Positions 1 through 8,157 of a DNA stretch of 64,000 nt are shown here, piece by piece. A model generated the notes under the pieces. That model was given only the letters and a program-made list of their open reading frames with translations, did no database searches and had not been told where the DNA came from. Every line of letters starts with the position of its first letter. Position 1 is the first letter of the stretch. Location of the stretch: positions 2,280,645-2,344,644 of the forward strand of contig NZ_JABFAP010000001.1 in assembly GCF_017168255.1 (NCBI RefSeq). Reading direction: 5' to 3'. Position numbers and translations under genes: made by a program. The DNA is from Agrococcus sp. KRD186. GTDB lineage: Bacteria; Actinomycetota; Actinomycetes; Actinomycetales; Microbacteriaceae.

Positions 1-12
1 GCGGGCGCTCGC

Positions 13-1650
13 TCAGACGAGCGCGTCGCGGCGGCGGAAGCGCACGGCGGCCGCGATCAGCAGGGCGGCAGCGATGCCGAGCAGCCACCAGGAGCCCGTC
101 CAGTCGGGGTCGGCGGCGAGCGGGTTCGCGACCCAGTGGAAGGGGCTGAGGTTCTGGAGCCACTCCCACGACTCCCCCAGCAGCGGCGCGAAGTCGCCGA
201 CCAGCATCAGGCCGATGAGCAGCACCCAGCCGAGCCAGGTCACCGTCGAGGGCAGGAATGCGACGATCGCCGCCGCGGCCGCGAGGTAGATCGCCACCAG
301 CGGCAGGTGCGTCGTTGCGATCGCCGCAAGCTGGCCCCAGCGGTCGTCGCCGTCCGCGGCGAGCGAGCCGGCGGCGACCAGCGTGAACCCCGCCAGCACC
401 GCGAGCGCGGTGAGCGCGCCGACGAACAGATGGCTGCCGAGCCAGCCGAGACGGCTGGCACCGGTGGCGAGCACGATCTCGCCGTGCGCGGCCTCCTCGT
501 GGCGCAGTCGCAGCACGCCCTGCATCGCGGCCGCGCAGGCGATCACGCCCACGATGCCCGCGAGCGCCGTCATGAACATCGCCTCGGCGTCGCCGCCGCT
601 CTCAGCACCGAGCTGCCCGACGATCGCGCGCAGCTGCTCGACCTCCTCGAGCGCCGACGCCACGACCGGTGCGAGCCTGCCGACGAGCACCCCCAGCACC
701 ACCCCGACGATCGCCCAGCCGAGCACCGAGCCGCGCAGCAGGCGAGCGGTCAGCCCCAGCGGCGCGCCCGCGGGGCTCCAGCCCAGCAGGACGCTGCCGG
801 TGCCGCGGCCGAAGCGCTCCGGCAGCAGTGATCCGCCCAGCTCGTGCCGCGACTCGAGTGCGACCACGAGCGAGAGCAGCACGAGCACCGCGGCGACGAA
901 CAGCAGCAGCGGGGTGGCGTCAGGCTCCCACGGCGCGTCGGCGTAGGGATGCGTCTGGGCACCCCAGCCGATCGGCGAGAGCCAGACCGGCCAGGCCGCC
1001 TCGACCCGCGTGAGATCCGCGCTCGGCTCGCCCAGCGCATCCCCGATCCCCCGTACGAAGAACCACAGACCGACGACGATCGCGGCAGCGCCGTTCGCCG
1101 CGCGCGAGGTCGGAAAGATGCGGCCGGCCAGCAGGCCGACCAGCATGCCGACCGCGCCGACACCCGCGAGCGCCCCCGCAAGCAGCAGCGAGCCGACCGG
1201 CTCGAGCCCGAGTGGCAGCGAGACGGCGAGGATCGCGGCGCACAGGACCGCGAGCTGCACGGCGCCCGCGAGCAGCGTGGAGCCCAGCGGCGCCCAGCGG
1301 CCGACGGCGGTGCCGCGCACCAGCTCGGCGCGGCCGGCGTCCTCGTCGCCGCGCGAGTGCCGCACGGCGAAGAACGTCATCATGAAGCCGGCCATCACGG
1401 CCAGGAAGGCGTAGGTGGAGACGAACATCACGGCGCCGAGGCCGATGCCGGCGGGTGCGCCCCGCAGCAGCAGCAGCGCCGGCTGCGCCGACAGCACAGT
1501 CACCAGCGCGCGGCGAGCCTCCTCGTCGAAGGCCGCGCCGAGCCCGCCCAGCACCGCCGCCCACAGCCCCGCGATCGCGACCACCCACAGCAGCAGCACG
1601 AGCCGGTCGCGGCGCAGCGCCGCGAGCAGCAGCAGCCCGGTGCCGGTCAT
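13..1650 (-). CDS. ABC-2 type exporter permease (tandem-duplicated membrane protein)
   Basis: Membrane component of an ABC exporter, 545 residues with about twelve hydrophobic segments in two similar halves separated near residue 270-290. This is the layout of tetronasin/polyketide-type exporter permeases. I chose ATG at 1650 because MTGTGLLLLAALRRDRL begins the first membrane region. The reading frame continues upstream to 1815, but that stretch is only Arg/Pro/Ser-rich antisense-like sequence. The start lies 7 bases after the stop of the ATPase gene upstream, so the two form one transcript and one transporter. The substrate is unknown; family members export antibiotics or lipids. The class is clear, the substrate is not. 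Confidence 0.85.
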   Translation of the reverse strand: MTGTGLLLLAALRRDRLVLLLWVVAIAGLWAAVLGGLGAAFDEEARRALVTVLSAQPALLLLRGAPAGIGLGAVMFVSTYAFLAVMAGFMMTFFAVRHSRGDEDAGRAELVRGTAVGRWAPLGSTLLAGAVQLAVLCAAILAVSLPLGLEPVGSLLLAGALAGVGAVGMLVGLLAGRIFPTSRAANGAAAIVVGLWFFVRGIGDALGEPSADLTRVEAAWPVWLSPIGWGAQTHPYADAPWEPDATPLLLFVAAVLVLLSLVVALESRHELGGSLLPERFGRGTGSVLLGWSPAGAPLGLTARLLRGSVLGWAIVGVVLGVLVGRLAPVVASALEEVEQLRAIVGQLGAESGGDAEAMFMTALAGIVGVIACAAAMQGVLRLRHEEAAHGEIVLATGASRLGWLGSHLFVGALTALAVLAGFTLVAAGSLAADGDDRWGQLAAIATTHLPLVAIYLAAAAAIVAFLPSTVTWLGWVLLIGLMLVGDFAPLLGESWEWLQNLSPFHWVANPLAADPDWTGSWWLLGIAAALLIAAAVRFRRRDALV

Positions 1651-1657
1651 CGCCCGC

Positions 1658-2833
1658 TCACCGCTCGTGGCGACCGCGATGCGGCGGCGCGGGCGGCCCG
1701 GGCGGCGCCGGCCGCGCGGGCGGCTCGGGCGGCGCCGGCGGCGCGGGCGGCTCGAGCGGCTCGGGCAGCTCAGGCAGCTCGGGCGGCGCGGGCGGCCCGG
1801 GCGGCAGCCGGCCATCCGAGCCGATCGTGCCGGTCATCTCCTCCGGCTCCGCACCCGACCGTGCGCCGGTCTGCCCGGCGTCGGTCGACGCATCCGTCAG
1901 CACGACATCGGCGTGGTGCTCGCCCTTCGCGCGCTCGCCGCGGGCGGTCTCGACCCGCCGCTGGTCTCCGTAGTGGCGCAGGAAGAGCTCCTCGAGGCTA
2001 GGCGGCGTGAGCGTGACCGCCTGCGCCTCTCGCTCGCCCAGCCAGCGCAGCACGGCGGGCACGTGCTCGCCCGCGACCGAGCCGCGCACGTGCTCGCCGA
2101 CCACCTGCACGTCGGTCAGCGGCAGCCCCTCGGGCGCCGGCCCGCGGTACGCGACGACGGTGTGCTGCAGGTGGCGCAGTTCGTCGAGCGTGCCCGTCTC
2201 GACGATGCGCCCGTCGCGGATGATCGAGACCGTCGAGCAGAGCCGCTCGACCTCGCTCAGGATGTGGCTCGAGAGCAGCACCGTGGCGCCGCGCTCGGTG
2301 GTGCGGCGGATCTCTGCCTGGAAGACGCTCTCCATCAGCGGGTCGAGTCCGCTCGTCGGCTCGTCGAGGATGTACAGGTCGGCCTCGCTCGCGAACGCGG
2401 CGATGAGCGCCACCTTCTGCCGGTTGCCCTTCGAGTAGGTCTTCGCCCTGCGGCGCGGGTCGAAGTCGAACGCGTCGATGAGGCGTTGAGGGTCGGATGC
2501 GGGTGCCCGATGCCCGCGCAGGCGCGTGATCGTGTCGATCGCCTCGCCGCCGGTGAGCCCGGGCCAGAGGGTCACGTCACCGGGCACGTAGGCGACGCGG
2601 CGGTGGATGGCGACCGCGCCGCGCCAGGGATCCATGCCCAGCACGCTCGCCTCGCCGCCGCTCGCGCGCAGCATGCCCAGCAGCACCCGGATGGTGGTCG
2701 ACTTGCCGGCGCCGTTCGGCCCCAGGAAGCCGTGCACGTCGCCGCGCGCCACGGTGAGATCCAGCTGGTCGAGCGCCTGCACCCTGCCGAACCGCTTGTC
2801 GAGACCGCGGGTCTCGATGACCGTCTCCGCCAT
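1658..2833 (-). CDS. ABC exporter ATP-binding protein with Pro-rich C-terminal tail
   Basis: ATPase that powers the permease encoded just downstream. Walker A GPNGAGKST is at about residues 38-46, the signature region is YSKGNRQ (about 133-139), and Walker B plus D-loop is ILDEPTSGLDP (about 155-165). The signature reads SKGNRQ rather than LSGGQ, a variant typical of DrrA/CcmA-like exporters. I chose ATG at 2833 because MAETVIETRGLDKRFG starts the nucleotide-binding domain. Total length is 391 residues. The last ~45 residues are a low-complexity Pro/Glu/Ala tail not found in most relatives, encoded by the repeat at about 1679-1806. Confidence 0.9.
   Translation of the reverse strand: MAETVIETRGLDKRFGRVQALDQLDLTVARGDVHGFLGPNGAGKSTTIRVLLGMLRASGGEASVLGMDPWRGAVAIHRRVAYVPGDVTLWPGLTGGEAIDTITRLRGHRAPASDPQRLIDAFDFDPRRRAKTYSKGNRQKVALIAAFASEADLYILDEPTSGLDPLMESVFQAEIRRTTERGATVLLSSHILSEVERLCSTVSIIRDGRIVETGTLDELRHLQHTVVAYRGPAPEGLPLTDVQVVGEHVRGSVAGEHVPAVLRWLGEREAQAVTLTPPSLEELFLRHYGDQRRVETARGERAKGEHHADVVLTDASTDAGQTGARSGAEPEEMTGTIGSDGRLPPGPPAPPELPELPEPLEPPAPPAPPEPPARPAPPGPPAPPHRGRHER
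1679..1806. repeat. GC-rich low-complexity tract encoding a Pro-rich tail
   Basis: A run of short GGCGGC/GGCTCG-like units. On the minus strand it encodes the PPAPPEPP-type tail of the ATPase. Read on the plus strand it would give Gly/Ser-rich sequence. Slippage between units is the likely origin, so the tail length may vary between strains. Confidence 0.7.
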
Positions 2834-2870
2834 GGCGCCGACGGTACTCCTCGGCAGGCCGCCCGCAGCG

Positions 2871-3215
2871 TCAGGGCAGGTGGTGCGGCGGCTGGTCGTG
2901 GAGGAGGTGCTCGGCGTGCTGCAGCGCGTTCGTGACCAGCAGCGCCACGTGCTCATCGGGCTGGCTGTAGTGCACCGAGCTGCCCTCTCGGCGCGCGACC
3001 ACGAGGCCGCTCGCGCGCAGCTTCGCGAGGTGCTGCGAGACGGCCGGCACCGGCCGCTCGAGGCTCGCGGCGATCGCGCTGACCGGCAGCTCGGTGCCGT
3101 CGAGCATCGCGAGGATCGCCAGCCGCGTGGGGTCTGCGAGCAGCTTCAGCACGTCGACGGCGGCGCTCACCTCGCCCTGGCTCGGCGGGCGCGATGACCC
3201 CTCTGGATGGCTCAT
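2871..3215 (-). CDS. ArsR-family winged-helix transcriptional repressor
   Basis: A 114-residue ArsR/SmtB-type regulator. The winged helix-turn-helix covers about residues 18-90: LLADPTRLAILAMLDG leads into helix 1, and VPAVSQHLAKLRASGLV is the recognition region. It lacks the cysteines that metal-sensing ArsR proteins carry around the recognition helix, so it probably responds to an organic ligand or acts through dimer state. Its ATG overlaps the TGA of the MFS gene upstream by 4 bases, giving translational coupling and strongly suggesting it controls that transporter. A candidate operator lies upstream of the MFS gene at 4511-4528. Confidence 0.9.
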   Translation of the reverse strand: MSHPEGSSRPPSQGEVSAAVDVLKLLADPTRLAILAMLDGTELPVSAIAASLERPVPAVSQHLAKLRASGLVVARREGSSVHYSQPDEHVALLVTNALQHAEHLLHDQPPHHLP

Positions 3216-4492
3216 GGCTGCATCGTGTCAGACCGCGAGCCCTCGGGAGCCGATGCCGGCCACAGCCGCCAGGCGACCACCGTCGCCACCAGCGCGACGG
3301 CAGCGAGCGCGAGCGCCGTGCCCGGCAGGCCGATGAAGCCGAGCCAGCCGGCCAGCGGATACGTCAGCAGCCAACACGCGTGCGAGAGTGAGAACTGCGC
3401 AGCGAACGCGGGCGCGAGGTCGCTGGCCGGCACGCCGCGGCGGATCAGCCGGCCCACCGGCGTCTCGACCGCTCCCCAGCCGATGCCCACCAGCAGCCAC
3501 AGCACGGCGATCGCCACGGTGCCGACGACGACGCCTCCTGGTAGCCCGCCGATCGCGACGCCGTCGAGCACCGCGGGCAGCGTCACGGCACTCGCCGCGA
3601 GCCCCGTCACGACCACCAGCAGCACCGCACCGCCGAGCATCACGCGCCGCTCGGCTACCCGCTTGAGCAGCACCGGCAGCGCGAGCGCCGCCGCCATCGA
3701 ACCCGCGCCGTTCGCCGCCAGCAGCAGCGCTACCGCCCCGTCGCCGAGGCCGAACGAGGTCTTCGCGATCACGACCGTCTGCACCAGCACGAAGGCACCA
3801 GCCGCGGCGACGACCAGGTTGAGCGCCAGGATCGGGCGCAGCGTGGGCGTTCGCACGAACAGCCGCATGCCGTGGCGGGCGCGGTCGCTGAAGAACATCT
3901 CCGGCGCATCCGGCTCCACGCGACGGCCCGGCACGGCGGTTGCGAGCACCAGCAGCGCCGAACCCGCGAAACCGGCAGCGGTGCCGAAGAAGAGGGCGCT
4001 CGCCGGCACGAGCAGCAGCAGCACTGCGGCGAGCACGGGCGAGAGCACGGCCTCGAGGTCGTAGGCCAGGCGCGAGAGCGAGAGTGCCGCCGTGTAGTCC
4101 TCCTCGTCCTCCAGCACATCGGGGATGACCGACTGGAAGGTGGGCGTGAAGGTCGCAGACGCAGCCTGCAGCACGAAGATCAGCACATAGATCTGCCAGA
4201 CCTCGCCGACGAACGGCAGGCTCGCAGCGACCAGCAGCCGCACCACGTCGGAGCCCACCATCACGGCCCGGCGGGGCAGCCGCGCGAGCGCGGCCGCGGC
4301 CAACGGCGCGACGAACACGTACGCGACCATCTTGATCGCGAAGACGGTGCCGAGCACTCCCGCCGCGTTGGCGGGCTCGAGCTGGTACGCGAGCAGGCCG
4401 AGCGCGACCGTTGCGAGGCCGGTGCCAGCGAGCGCCACCGCCTGCGCGAGGAAGAGGCGCCGGTAGGCAGGATGGGCGAGAGCACGGCGCAT
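3212..4492 (-). CDS. MFS transporter (probable drug/metabolite exporter)
   Basis: A 426-residue major facilitator protein with about 12 membrane segments; N-terminal MRRALAHPAYRRLFLAQAVALAGTG is typical of the DHA3-like exporter group. The frame stays open to 4639, but the first recognisable family sequence begins at the ATG at 4492, so that start was used. It is the first gene of a two-gene operon with the coupled ArsR repressor. A probable role is efflux of a compound sensed by the repressor; the compound cannot be deduced. Confidence 0.85.
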   Translation of the reverse strand: MRRALAHPAYRRLFLAQAVALAGTGLATVALGLLAYQLEPANAAGVLGTVFAIKMVAYVFVAPLAAAALARLPRRAVMVGSDVVRLLVAASLPFVGEVWQIYVLIFVLQAASATFTPTFQSVIPDVLEDEEDYTAALSLSRLAYDLEAVLSPVLAAVLLLLVPASALFFGTAAGFAGSALLVLATAVPGRRVEPDAPEMFFSDRARHGMRLFVRTPTLRPILALNLVVAAAGAFVLVQTVVIAKTSFGLGDGAVALLLAANGAGSMAAALALPVLLKRVAERRVMLGGAVLLVVVTGLAASAVTLPAVLDGVAIGGLPGGVVVGTVAIAVLWLLVGIGWGAVETPVGRLIRRGVPASDLAPAFAAQFSLSHACWLLTYPLAGWLGFIGLPGTALALAAVALVATVVAWRLWPASAPEGSRSDTMQP

Positions 4493-4510
4493 GCCCCCAT
4501 CATCTGCGCG

Positions 4511-4528
4511 CTTGCGTAGTTGCGCAAG
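4511..4528. promoter_or_regulatory. Candidate ArsR operator
   Basis: Inverted repeat CTTGCG (4511-4516) and CGCAAG (4523-4528) with 6 bases between, overlapping the perfect 8-base palindrome TTGCGCAA (4520-4527). A further half-site-like TTCGCAA follows at 4529-4535. It lies 19 bases upstream of the MFS start at 4492 and fits the size of ArsR-family sites. Binding is inferred, not shown. Confidence 0.5.
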
Positions 4529-4554
4529 TTCGCAATTCGCACGACCAGCGGCCA

Positions 4555-4643
4555 AGATGTGCACACGGCCGCGCGGGGCACGGCCGAGTTGCCGCCTGGC
4601 GCCGGCGGCGGCCCGCGACAGCACCGCGCGCGCGTGCACATCT
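4555..4643. repeat. 10-bp inverted repeat flanking a GC-rich spacer
   Basis: AGATGTGCAC (4555-4564) is matched exactly by GTGCACATCT (4634-4643). It sits in the 178-bp divergent gap between two MFS genes. It could be a regulatory site pair or a transcript stem; no function can be assigned. Confidence 0.4.
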
Positions 4644-4670
4644 CAGCCCGCGGCACGGCAGAATGGGCCG

Positions 4671-5858
4671 GTGCCCACACTGACTGCCTGGCGGAACGCC
4701 GTCTTCGCGACCTTCTTCGCGATGGGCTTCGGCTTCGCCAGCTGGATGGCCCGCGTGCCCTACGTGCGCGACCGGCTCGACATCTCGACGGGCGAGATGG
4801 GTCTGATCCTGCTGGGCATCTCGATCGGCTCGGTGACCGGCCTGCTGCTGGCGAGCCACATCATCCACGCGCTGGGCACCCGCGTGGTGGCCTCGTTCGG
4901 GATGATCGTGGTGTCCTCGGGGCTCGCGATCGCCGGCTGGGCCGTCGACGCCGACCTCATCTGGCTGGTGATCGGCGGCTTCATCCTGGGCGGCAGCGTC
5001 ACCGGCATGACCGACGTCGCCATGAACATCTCCGGCGCCGCCAACGAGCGAGCGGCGGCCAAGCCGATCATGCCGATCTTCCACGCCTTGTTCTCGCTCG
5101 GCACCGTCGCCGGCGCCGGCTTGGGCGGTCTGTGCGAGCTGCTCGGCATCGGCCTCGGCTGGCAGGCCACCGGCATCGCGGTCGTCACGACCGGCCTCGG
5201 CCTGGTGGTCTATCGCCACCTGCCGGACGACGTGCAGGCGGAGGATGACGAGCCGGTGACGCTGCGGGAGCGCCTGGCCGTCTGGAAGGACCCGCGCACG
5301 ATCCTGCTGGGCCTGCTGGTGCTGGGCATGTCGCTCACCGAGGGCAGCGCCAACGACTGGCTGGCGCTCACCATGGTCGACGGCCACGGCTTCTCGAACG
5401 AGGGCGGCGCCTTCATGCTCGCGCTGTTCCTCACCGCCATGACGCTCGGCCGGCTGCTGGGCGTGAAGCTGCTCGAGCGCTTCGGCCGCGTGCCGGTGCT
5501 GCGCGCCACCGCCGCCACCGCCGCGATCGGCCTGCTGCTGGTGATCTTCGCCGAGCCCACCCCGCTCGTCATCGCCGGCGTGGTCCTCTGGGGCGTCGGC
5601 GCGAGCCTCGGCTTCCCCGTCGGCATGAGCGCCGCATCCGACGAACCGCGCCTGGCCGCGGCGCGCGTCGGCACCGTCTCGGCGATCGGCTACATCGCCT
5701 TCCTCGCCGGTCCGCCGCTGCTCGGCCTGCTCGGCGACCTCGTCGGCATGCGCCTGGCGCTGCTGGTCGTGCTCGTGTTCGTGCTGCTCTCGCTGCTCAC
5801 CAGCCACGTCGCGCGCGAGCGCGGCACCGCCACATCCCCCATCAAGAAGGTCGCATGA
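4671..5858 (+). CDS. MFS transporter (YbjJ/FucP-like)
   Basis: A 395-residue major facilitator protein with twelve predicted membrane segments. It starts VPTLTAWRNAVFATFFAMGF from GTG at 4671; the frame is open further upstream, but that part lacks family character. The pattern resembles the YbjJ/fucose-permease-like group. It is divergent from the ArsR-controlled MFS gene and has no coupled partner of its own. The substrate is unknown. Confidence 0.85.
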   Translation: MPTLTAWRNAVFATFFAMGFGFASWMARVPYVRDRLDISTGEMGLILLGISIGSVTGLLLASHIIHALGTRVVASFGMIVVSSGLAIAGWAVDADLIWLVIGGFILGGSVTGMTDVAMNISGAANERAAAKPIMPIFHALFSLGTVAGAGLGGLCELLGIGLGWQATGIAVVTTGLGLVVYRHLPDDVQAEDDEPVTLRERLAVWKDPRTILLGLLVLGMSLTEGSANDWLALTMVDGHGFSNEGGAFMLALFLTAMTLGRLLGVKLLERFGRVPVLRATAATAAIGLLLVIFAEPTPLVIAGVVLWGVGASLGFPVGMSAASDEPRLAAARVGTVSAIGYIAFLAGPPLLGLLGDLVGMRLALLVVLVFVLLSLLTSHVARERGTATSPIKKVA

Positions 5859-5885
5859 GGATCGAGGCTTGTGTTTCGACCCGTG

Positions 5886-5903
5886 ACGAATTGGCCAATT
5901 CGT
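5886..5903. promoter_or_regulatory. Perfect 18-bp palindromic operator of the antitoxin gene
   Basis: ACGAATTGGCCAATTCGT is a perfect palindrome ending 14 bases before the antitoxin ATG at 5918. A -10-like TAATAC directly adjoins it (5903-5908), so the site overlaps the core promoter. This is the usual arrangement for autorepression by a ribbon-helix-helix antitoxin. Confidence 0.65.
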
Positions 5904-5917
5904 AATACGACAGGTAC

Positions 5918-6178
5918 ATGAAGCGCACGATGCAGGGCCACGAGGTCGACGAGCCGAAGGTCGACGAGTGGGTGGCTGAGGCCGAGGCTGGGTACGACGT
6001 CGACACACTGCGCACTCGGTGGGGACGCGCTCCACGTGGGTCCTCTGCCGCGCAGGTGGTCCCCGTCCGACTGACCGAAGCTGAGCTCGCTGCGGTCATG
6101 GCCCGAGCCGAGCGCGACGGCCTGAATCGTTCCGAAGCCATCCGCGCGGCGCTCGACGCCTGGGCTCACGCCGCGTGA
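5918..6178 (+). CDS. Ribbon-helix-helix antitoxin-like protein
   Basis: An 86-residue protein. The C-terminal half VVPVRLTEAELAAVMARAERDGLNRSEAIRAALDAW is a CopG/ribbon-helix-helix DNA-binding domain; the N-terminal half is acidic and probably wraps a toxin. The transcript is probably nearly leaderless, since the -10-like element lies only 10 bases upstream. Its TGA overlaps a GTG that begins a decayed toxin frame, so it may now be an orphan antitoxin. The palindrome upstream suggests it still represses its own promoter. Confidence 0.75.
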   Translation: MKRTMQGHEVDEPKVDEWVAEAEAGYDVDTLRTRWGRAPRGSSAAQVVPVRLTEAELAAVMARAERDGLNRSEAIRAALDAWAHAA

Positions 6179-6345
6179 TCGTCCGGCCGTCGGCTCGCAA
6201 GCACGGCACCGACGACCGGGACAGCACCGCGACGGCGAGTTCACCGCTCGTTTCCGGGCCACTCGATGATGAGAATCCGCAGCGTCAGCTGCGACGCATC
6301 CGGGCTGACACGATCGTTCGGTCCCGGCTGGTCCGATCGATAGCA
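6175..6345 (+). pseudogene. Remnant of a toxin gene partnered with the RHH antitoxin
   Basis: GTG at 6175 overlaps the antitoxin stop. The translation starts VIVRPSARKHGTDD and later shows LDDENPQRQLR. From memory, these two segments resemble small actinobacterial toxins paired with this antitoxin type. The sequence between and after them does not continue as a coherent domain, and the frame then runs into nucS. I read it as a toxin gene lost by internal deletion and decay. An alternative is a chance frame, but the coupled GTG and the two motifs argue against that. Confidence 0.5.
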
Positions 6346-6352
6346 TGGATCA

Positions 6353-7048
6353 GTGAGGATCGTCGTCGCCCACTGCTCCGTCGACTACGCCGGGCGCCTC
6401 TCGGCGCACCTGCCGCTCGCGCCGCGCGTGCTGATGCTGAAGGCCGACGGGTCGATCCTGGTGCACAGCGACGGCGGCTCGTACAAGCCGCTCAACTGGA
6501 TGAGCCCGCCCGCGGTGCTCACCGCATCCGCACCCGATCAGGATCAGGCGGATGCCGGCATCACCGAGGTCTGGACGGTCACCCACCGGAAGACCGGCGA
6601 CTCGCTCATCGTGTCGGTGCACGAGGTGCTCTCGGACACCTCGCACGAGCTGGGCATCGACCCGGGGCTCGTGAAGGACGGTGTCGAGTCGCACCTGCAG
6701 GTGCTGCTGGCCGAGCAGATCGACCGGCTCGGCGATGGCTACGAGCTGTGGCGGCGGGAGTACATGACGCCGATCGGGCCGGTCGACATCCTCGCGCGTG
6801 ACTCGGCGGGCGCGACGGTGGCGGTGGAGATCAAGCGGCGCGGCGAGATCGACGGCGTCGAGCAGCTCACCCGCTACCTCGAGCTGCTCAACCGCGACCC
6901 GCGCATCGCGCCGGTGACGGGGGTGTTCGCGGCGCAGGAGATCAAGCCGCAGGCGCGCACGCTCGCTGAGGATCGCGGCATCCGCTGCGTGGTGCTCGAC
7001 TACGACGACATGCGCGGCATCGACTCGGGGCACACGCGGCTGTTCTGA
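6353..7048 (+). CDS. nucS: Mismatch-specific endonuclease NucS
   Basis: A 231-residue NucS/EndoMS protein, which cuts double-stranded DNA at mismatches and replaces MutS/MutL repair in many actinobacteria and archaea. The N-terminal dimerisation domain carries [24 protein letters not shown]. The C-terminal nuclease domain ends with [23 protein letters not shown], where the Asp and Glu-x-Lys are the metal-binding catalytic residues. The start is GTG at 6353, since [16 protein letters not shown] matches the family N-terminus. It acts with the sliding clamp at replication forks. Confidence 0.95.
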   Translation: MRIVVAHCSVDYAGRLSAHLPLAPRVLMLKADGSILVHSDGGSYKPLNWMSPPAVLTASAPDQDQADAGITEVWTVTHRKTGDSLIVSVHEVLSDTSHELGIDPGLVKDGVESHLQVLLAEQIDRLGDGYELWRREYMTPIGPVDILARDSAGATVAVEIKRRGEIDGVEQLTRYLELLNRDPRIAPVTGVFAAQEIKPQARTLAEDRGIRCVVLDYDDMRGIDSGHTRLF

Positions 7049-7108
7049 GCCGTCGGGGCAGCTGGCCTCGACAGGGGCGGCCTGCGCCGGCCGCCTCGAC
7101 CAGCGGGC

Positions 7109-7936
7109 TCACTCGTCGTCGCGGGAGGGCCAGCCCTCCTCCTCGGCGTCGGTGAAGTCGCTCGTGTCGCCCGTGCGGTCGTCCACGGCCATGCCCGGCG
7201 GGGCCGCCTGATCGACCGACTGGTCGGCGCCGGGAGCGGCCTCGGCGTCTGCCCTCACCCCCGGGGCCGTCGCGAAGGGGTCGATGCTGTCGCGCCAGGC
7301 GTTGCCGCGCTCGGGCACCGGATCCTCCCGCGATGCGTAGGGCTCGACCCGCTCGGGGGCGGAGGACGACGCGGCCGGCAGCTGGTCCTCGCGCGATGCG
7401 TAGGGCTCCACCTGCTCGGGCGAAGACGTCGAGCGCTGCGGCAGCTGATCCTCGCGCGACGCGTAGGGCTCCACTCGGTCGGGCGCCTGCGCCCCGCTCT
7501 GCGGCAGCGCGTCCTCCCGCGAGGCGTACGGCTCCACATGATCGCGCCAGTCGCCACCAGAGGCGATGCCGCCGAAATCCTCGTCGACGAACGGCGACGC
7601 ATCCGCCCCCTCGTCGCTCCGGCCACCGCCGGGCTGTGCCTCATCGGTCATCGTGACCACCCCTCTCGAAGGCTGCGGGTTGCTGAAGGCGACCGCGAAC
7701 GGATGCTCGGTGGTCGCAGGCGGGTCAGGGCGCTCGAGCGCGACCCCGGTCGCGTCGGTGCGCGTGCCGCACGCGGGGCACTGCAGGGCCGCGACGCGGC
7801 CGTCGGGGTCGACATCGACGACGCAGCCGCCGATCACGACGTCGCCCGCCTCGGTGACGTCGGCCAGGGTGCCGTAGCCCCACACGATCTCGCGCAGGGC
7901 TGTGCCGCACGTCGGGCATGCCAACTGCTTCGCCAT
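7109..7936 (-). CDS. Zinc-ribbon protein with four VEPYASRED repeats
   Basis: An uncharacterised 275-residue protein. The N-terminal ~60 residues form a zinc ribbon with CPTCG (about 7-11) and CPACG (about 53-57), plus a third Cys in VIGGC. A Ser/Gly/Asp-rich region follows with four copies of VEPYASRED at exact 21-residue (63-bp) spacing, at about 7333, 7396, 7459 and 7522, and a degenerate fifth, IDPFATAPG. The tail is acidic. A second ATG (MTDEAQ) at 7651 has a good GAGAGGGG ribosome site and no stop separates it from the ribbon. The repeat part may therefore also be made alone, or two genes may have fused. Function unknown. Confidence 0.7.
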   Translation of the reverse strand: MAKQLACPTCGTALREIVWGYGTLADVTEAGDVVIGGCVVDVDPDGRVAALQCPACGTRTDATGVALERPDPPATTEHPFAVAFSNPQPSRGVVTMTDEAQPGGGRSDEGADASPFVDEDFGGIASGGDWRDHVEPYASREDALPQSGAQAPDRVEPYASREDQLPQRSTSSPEQVEPYASREDQLPAASSSAPERVEPYASREDPVPERGNAWRDSIDPFATAPGVRADAEAAPGADQSVDQAAPPGMAVDDRTGDTSDFTDAEEEGWPSRDDE

Positions 7937-8157
7937 ATCGCCACGGTAAACCGGATGCGGCGTCGCGACCAGGGGTCGAATCGGCGGGCGGAACGGGGCT
8001 GGGCCCGCGGCATGGACCTCTTCCGGATCGCGGGACCCGCCAGAGCAGGTCCTGCGATCTCGCAGGGGTCCAGCGCGCGCGGCCGCGCGAGGCGCTGCGG
8101 CCAGGCGGCGGCCGCGCGAGCCGGCGGGCAGGCGGCGGCCGCGCGGAGCCGCTGCCG
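7937..8157. other. Gene-free 221-bp gap with direct repeat
   Basis: No coding sequence is seen. It holds two copies of the 17-base CAGGCGGCGGCCGCGCG (8102-8118 and 8129-8145) and several GC-rich self-complementary stretches just after the hemL stop. These could weakly terminate the zinc-ribbon gene's upstream neighbour hemL, but no U-tract is present. Confidence 0.5.

Noticed and set aside
1679-1806. A plus-strand Gly/Ser-rich protein
   Set aside because: It is the antisense reading of the Pro-rich tail of the ABC ATPase and has no plausible start or domain.
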